A stretch of DNA of 64,000 bases from an uncultured Butyricimonas sp. Its GTDB lineage: Bacteria; Bacteroidota; Bacteroidia; Bacteroidales; Marinifilaceae. Each line of letters opens with the position of its first letter. Within the stretch, counting starts at the first letter, position 1. The stretch is from the NCBI GenBank assembly GCA_944321845.1, contig CALUMT010000010.1, positions 1 through 64,000 of the forward strand, in the 5' to 3' direction. The notes beneath the pieces were generated by a model. The model made no database searches. It saw nothing but the letters and a program-made list of their open reading frames with translations, and was not told the origin of the DNA. Made by a program: the position numbers and the translations under genes. Of the stretch, positions 61,419 to 64,000 are shown piece by piece.

Positions 61419-63890
61419 ATGTTATTGTCGGAATTGAATACAGGTGAAAGTGCCGTTATAACGAAGGTTAAGGGATATGGTGCTTTTCGTAAGCGGTTGA
61501 ACGAGATGGGATTTATCCGGGGAAAAGTAGTAAAGGCCGTGAAAAATGCTCCCCTGAACGACCCGGTAGAGTACTCCATCATGGGTTATGAGGTGTCCTT
61601 GCGTCGAAGGGAGGCTGCGTTTATTGAAGTGGTTTCGATTCAGGAGGCGGAGCATATCGTTGGTTTTTCAGGTAGTGTGGAAGAAGCGGAGGAGGCTTTC
61701 GCCCGTCATTGGGAGACGAGGGACAAGCATATTCATGTGGCTTTTGTCGGTAATCCCAATGCGGGGAAAACGACCTTGTTCAACTACATGAGCGGTTCTA
61801 AGGAGCATGTGGGAAATTACAGTGGGGTAACTGTTGGGGCGAAGGAGGCTCATTTCCGTTTCGAGGGGTATGATTTCAAGGTGGTGGATTTACCCGGCAC
61901 CTATTCTCTTTCGGCCTATTCCTCGGAAGAGCGATTTGTACGGGAGTATATTATGAACCAGGCTCCGGACGTGGTGCTTAATGTGGTGGATGCTTCCAAT
62001 TTGGAACGGAACCTGTATCTTTCCACTCAATTGATTGACATGGACGTGAAGGGAGTAATAGCCCTGAACATGTACGATGAATTGACACGTTCTGGAGCGA
62101 CATTCGATTACGAGGCATTGGGCAAGATGATAGGTATGCCGATGATACCTACTGTCGGTTCGAAGGGAAAGGGAGTGAAAGAATTGTTGCGGGAAGTTAT
62201 CGAGGTATACGAGGGAAGGAGCGAGACGGTACGGCATATTCATATAAATTACGGAAATGAGGTGGAGAGCGGAATTGTGGCCGTTCGGGGAGAACTGAAC
62301 CAAGAGAAGGATTTGATTTCTAACGTGTCGCCCCGTTTTCTGGCTTTGATGCTATTGGAAGGGGATGCCGAGGTGATGGAATTGGTACAGCGGGATGCTC
62401 AACGACCGGAACTGATGCGGGTAGTTAAAGAGCAGACGGAGCGGCTGGAAGCGACATTTCATGATAAGGTGGAGTCCATGATCACGGATGCCAAGTACGG
62501 TTTTATCTCGGGGGCGTTGAAGGAAACCTTCCAGGAAAGTCCGGTGAATCGGAGACGAAAGACGGAATATATAGATGCCATTGTCACGCATAAATTGTTT
62601 GGATTCCCGATATTTCTGCTTTTCCTGTTCTTGACGTTTTATATCACCTTCACGGTAGGTGGTTACCCGCAGGAGTGGATAGAAAATGGGGTCAACATGC
62701 TAGGAGAATGGATATCCACTACGATGGCTGATGGACCGTTGAAAGACTTGATAGTGGACGGGATTATTGGGGGAGTTGGCGGGGTTATCGTGTTCCTACC
62801 GAATATATTGATTTTGTTCCTGTTTATCTCTTTTATGGAGGATACGGGTTACATGGCTCGGGCTGCCTTTATCATGGACAAACTAATGCACAAGATCGGT
62901 TTGCACGGGAAGAGTTTTATACCGATGATTATGGGATTCGGTTGTAATGTGCCGGCCATTATGTCTACCCGGATGTTGGAAAACCGGAACGATCGGATAC
63001 TGACGATATTAATTAATCCTTTTATGTCCTGCAGTGCCCGTCTGCCGGTGTATATCTTGCTGGTCGGGGCATTCTTTAAGGAATATGCGGCCTTGGTATT
63101 GTTCGGGTTATATATGATAGGTATTGTGGTGGCCATCGTGATGGCGAAGCTGTTCAAGCGTTTTCTTTTCCACAAGGAAGAGGCGCCTTTCGTGATGGAG
63201 TTGCCTCCTTACCGGATGCCGACGGGGCGTTCGGTGATGATTCACATGTGGGATAAAGGGCAGCAGTACCTGAAGAAAATGGGCGGAATTATCATGTTGG
63301 CCTCAATCTTGATATGGGCTTTGGGATATTTCCCGGTGAACGAGGAAATGGGGAAAGAATATGAACTTAAACGTCAGGCGATAGAACGCTCCTATGCGAC
63401 TATGCCTTCCGTGTCGGATACTCGGATAGCAGGTTTGTTGGAAGCGGAGAAGCAAGGCCTTTTGGAAAGCTTGAGTCGGGAGGAATTGGAGGCCCGGCAG
63501 GAAAATTCCTATATCGGTCGTATCGGTAAGACGCTGGAACCCATCTGGATGCCTCTTGGATTGGAGTGGAAGGCCGGGGTAAGTATATTGACCGGGGTTG
63601 CGGCCAAGGAAATTGTGGTCAGTACCATGGCCGTGCTTTATCAGGCGGACGAGGAGGTGGAAACGGGTGAAATATCCTTGGGCGACCGCTTGAAGGCTCA
63701 TGGCTATACTCCCTTGATCGCTTTCGTGTTCCTCTTGTTTGTGTTGCTGTATTCCCCTTGTTTTGCAACCTTGATTGTCATAGCGAAAGAGATTGGTGTC
63801 AAATGGGCATTCTTCGTCATGGGGTATACCACGATATTGGCTTGGGTACTCTGTTTTGCAGTCAAGCAGATAGTAGGAATATTTTTATGA
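61419..63890 (+). CDS. feoB: Fused FeoA-FeoB ferrous iron transporter
   Basis: An 823-residue fusion. Residues 1-75 are a FeoA (SH3-like) domain; from about 105 the FeoB G-domain follows with GNPNAGKTT (111-119), VVDLPGTYSLS and ALNMYDE; membrane helices begin near residue 395 and include the FeoB gate segments IMGFGCNVPAIMSTR and FMSCSARLPVYILL. It imports Fe2+ across the inner membrane in anaerobes. The fused form is common in Bacteroidota. TATATTCG 23 bases before the frame start is a partial promoter match; no Fur-type palindrome was recognised. Confidence 0.95.
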   Translation: MLLSELNTGESAVITKVKGYGAFRKRLNEMGFIRGKVVKAVKNAPLNDPVEYSIMGYEVSLRRREAAFIEVVSIQEAEHIVGFSGSVEEAEEAFARHWETRDKHIHVAFVGNPNAGKTTLFNYMSGSKEHVGNYSGVTVGAKEAHFRFEGYDFKVVDLPGTYSLSAYSSEERFVREYIMNQAPDVVLNVVDASNLERNLYLSTQLIDMDVKGVIALNMYDELTRSGATFDYEALGKMIGMPMIPTVGSKGKGVKELLREVIEVYEGRSETVRHIHINYGNEVESGIVAVRGELNQEKDLISNVSPRFLALMLLEGDAEVMELVQRDAQRPELMRVVKEQTERLEATFHDKVESMITDAKYGFISGALKETFQESPVNRRRKTEYIDAIVTHKLFGFPIFLLFLFLTFYITFTVGGYPQEWIENGVNMLGEWISTTMADGPLKDLIVDGIIGGVGGVIVFLPNILILFLFISFMEDTGYMARAAFIMDKLMHKIGLHGKSFIPMIMGFGCNVPAIMSTRMLENRNDRILTILINPFMSCSARLPVYILLVGAFFKEYAALVLFGLYMIGIVVAIVMAKLFKRFLFHKEEAPFVMELPPYRMPTGRSVMIHMWDKGQQYLKKMGGIIMLASILIWALGYFPVNEEMGKEYELKRQAIERSYATMPSVSDTRIAGLLEAEKQGLLESLSREELEARQENSYIGRIGKTLEPIWMPLGLEWKAGVSILTGVAAKEIVVSTMAVLYQADEEVETGEISLGDRLKAHGYTPLIAFVFLLFVLLYSPCFATLIVIAKEIGVKWAFFVMGYTTILAWVLCFAVKQIVGIFL

Positions 63891-63912
63891 CAGATAGAAA
63901 ATTTTTAGGATT

Positions 63913-64000
63913 ATGGATATACAGATGCTTGCAGTAAAAATAATCATCGGTTTGGCCTTATTATTGGCTGGCCGATGGATTTTTCAGAAATTGACCCGGA
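63913..64000 (+). CDS. Small membrane protein, cut by the window end
   Basis: Only the first 29 residues are seen: a short start, one hydrophobic segment (VKIIIGLALLLAGRWIF) and a basic turn. The position 22 bases after feoB and the single N-terminal helix fit the small Cys-rich membrane proteins often encoded after feoB, but the Cys part lies outside the window. The identity is inferred from context. Confidence 0.5.
   Translation, partial: MDIQMLAVKIIIGLALLLAGRWIFQKLTR

Overview
The window looks like chromosomal DNA of an anaerobic Bacteroidota (order Bacteroidales). Evidence read from the sequence: two SusC/SusD loci each driven by an ECF sigma factor and a FecR anti-sigma, several promoters of the Bacteroides type (TAnnTTTG), a fused NuoCD inside a complex I operon without nuoE/F/G, a GldH lipoprotein, a PCMD-type lipoprotein and a fused FeoA-FeoB. 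The mix of core genes suggests a relative of Butyricimonas or Odoribacter, but the genus is inference. No rRNA, tRNA, CRISPR array, transposase or phage gene was seen.

Layout. 0-8 kb: an M16 zinc protease (minus), then a plus-strand run of an M23 peptidase, dxr, rseP, a carboxymuconolactone decarboxylase-like protein and an exported endonuclease/phosphatase. 8-18 kb: a minus-strand operon nuoA-B-CD-H-I-J-K-L-M-N ending in a clear terminator. 18-21.5 kb: a small exported protein, a long PurF-like amidophosphoribosyltransferase, a YecH-like metal-binding protein and an orphan. 21.5-27.2 kb: a minus-strand run of an S66 homologue that has lost its catalytic residues, a C26-M19 fusion peptidase, a NUDIX CoA pyrophosphatase, gldH, trmB and mnmA. 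27.3-40.7 kb: metG, a DUF2027-Smr protein, a long-form hutU, a PCMD lipoprotein, an 830-bp gene-poor gap, a helix-hairpin-helix/outer-membrane protein, divergent purE and hpt, obg, and a TlpA-like lipoprotein.

40.7-56.6 kb is the main accessory region. Two tandem nutrient-uptake loci have the same order: ECF sigma, FecR, SusC with STN domain, SusD, metallopeptidase-like lipoprotein. In both loci the last gene looks like a metallopeptidase whose zinc-binding motif has been destroyed. This is the most interesting observation in the window: the proteins may have become surface binding subunits rather than enzymes.

56.7-64 kb: menG, an MBL-fold hydrolase, a VOC protein, a DUF2156 protein and a GNAT protein on the plus strand, a hypothetical gene meeting them tail to tail with no gap, then feoAB and the start of a small membrane protein cut by the window end.

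Other structure: two intergenic arrays of short repeats at an 11-bp spacing (20.6 kb and 35.0 kb), a G-quadruplex-type sequence (35.1 kb), a remnant open frame ending at a strong terminator (34.6-34.85 kb), and a palindrome over the promoter between purE and hpt.
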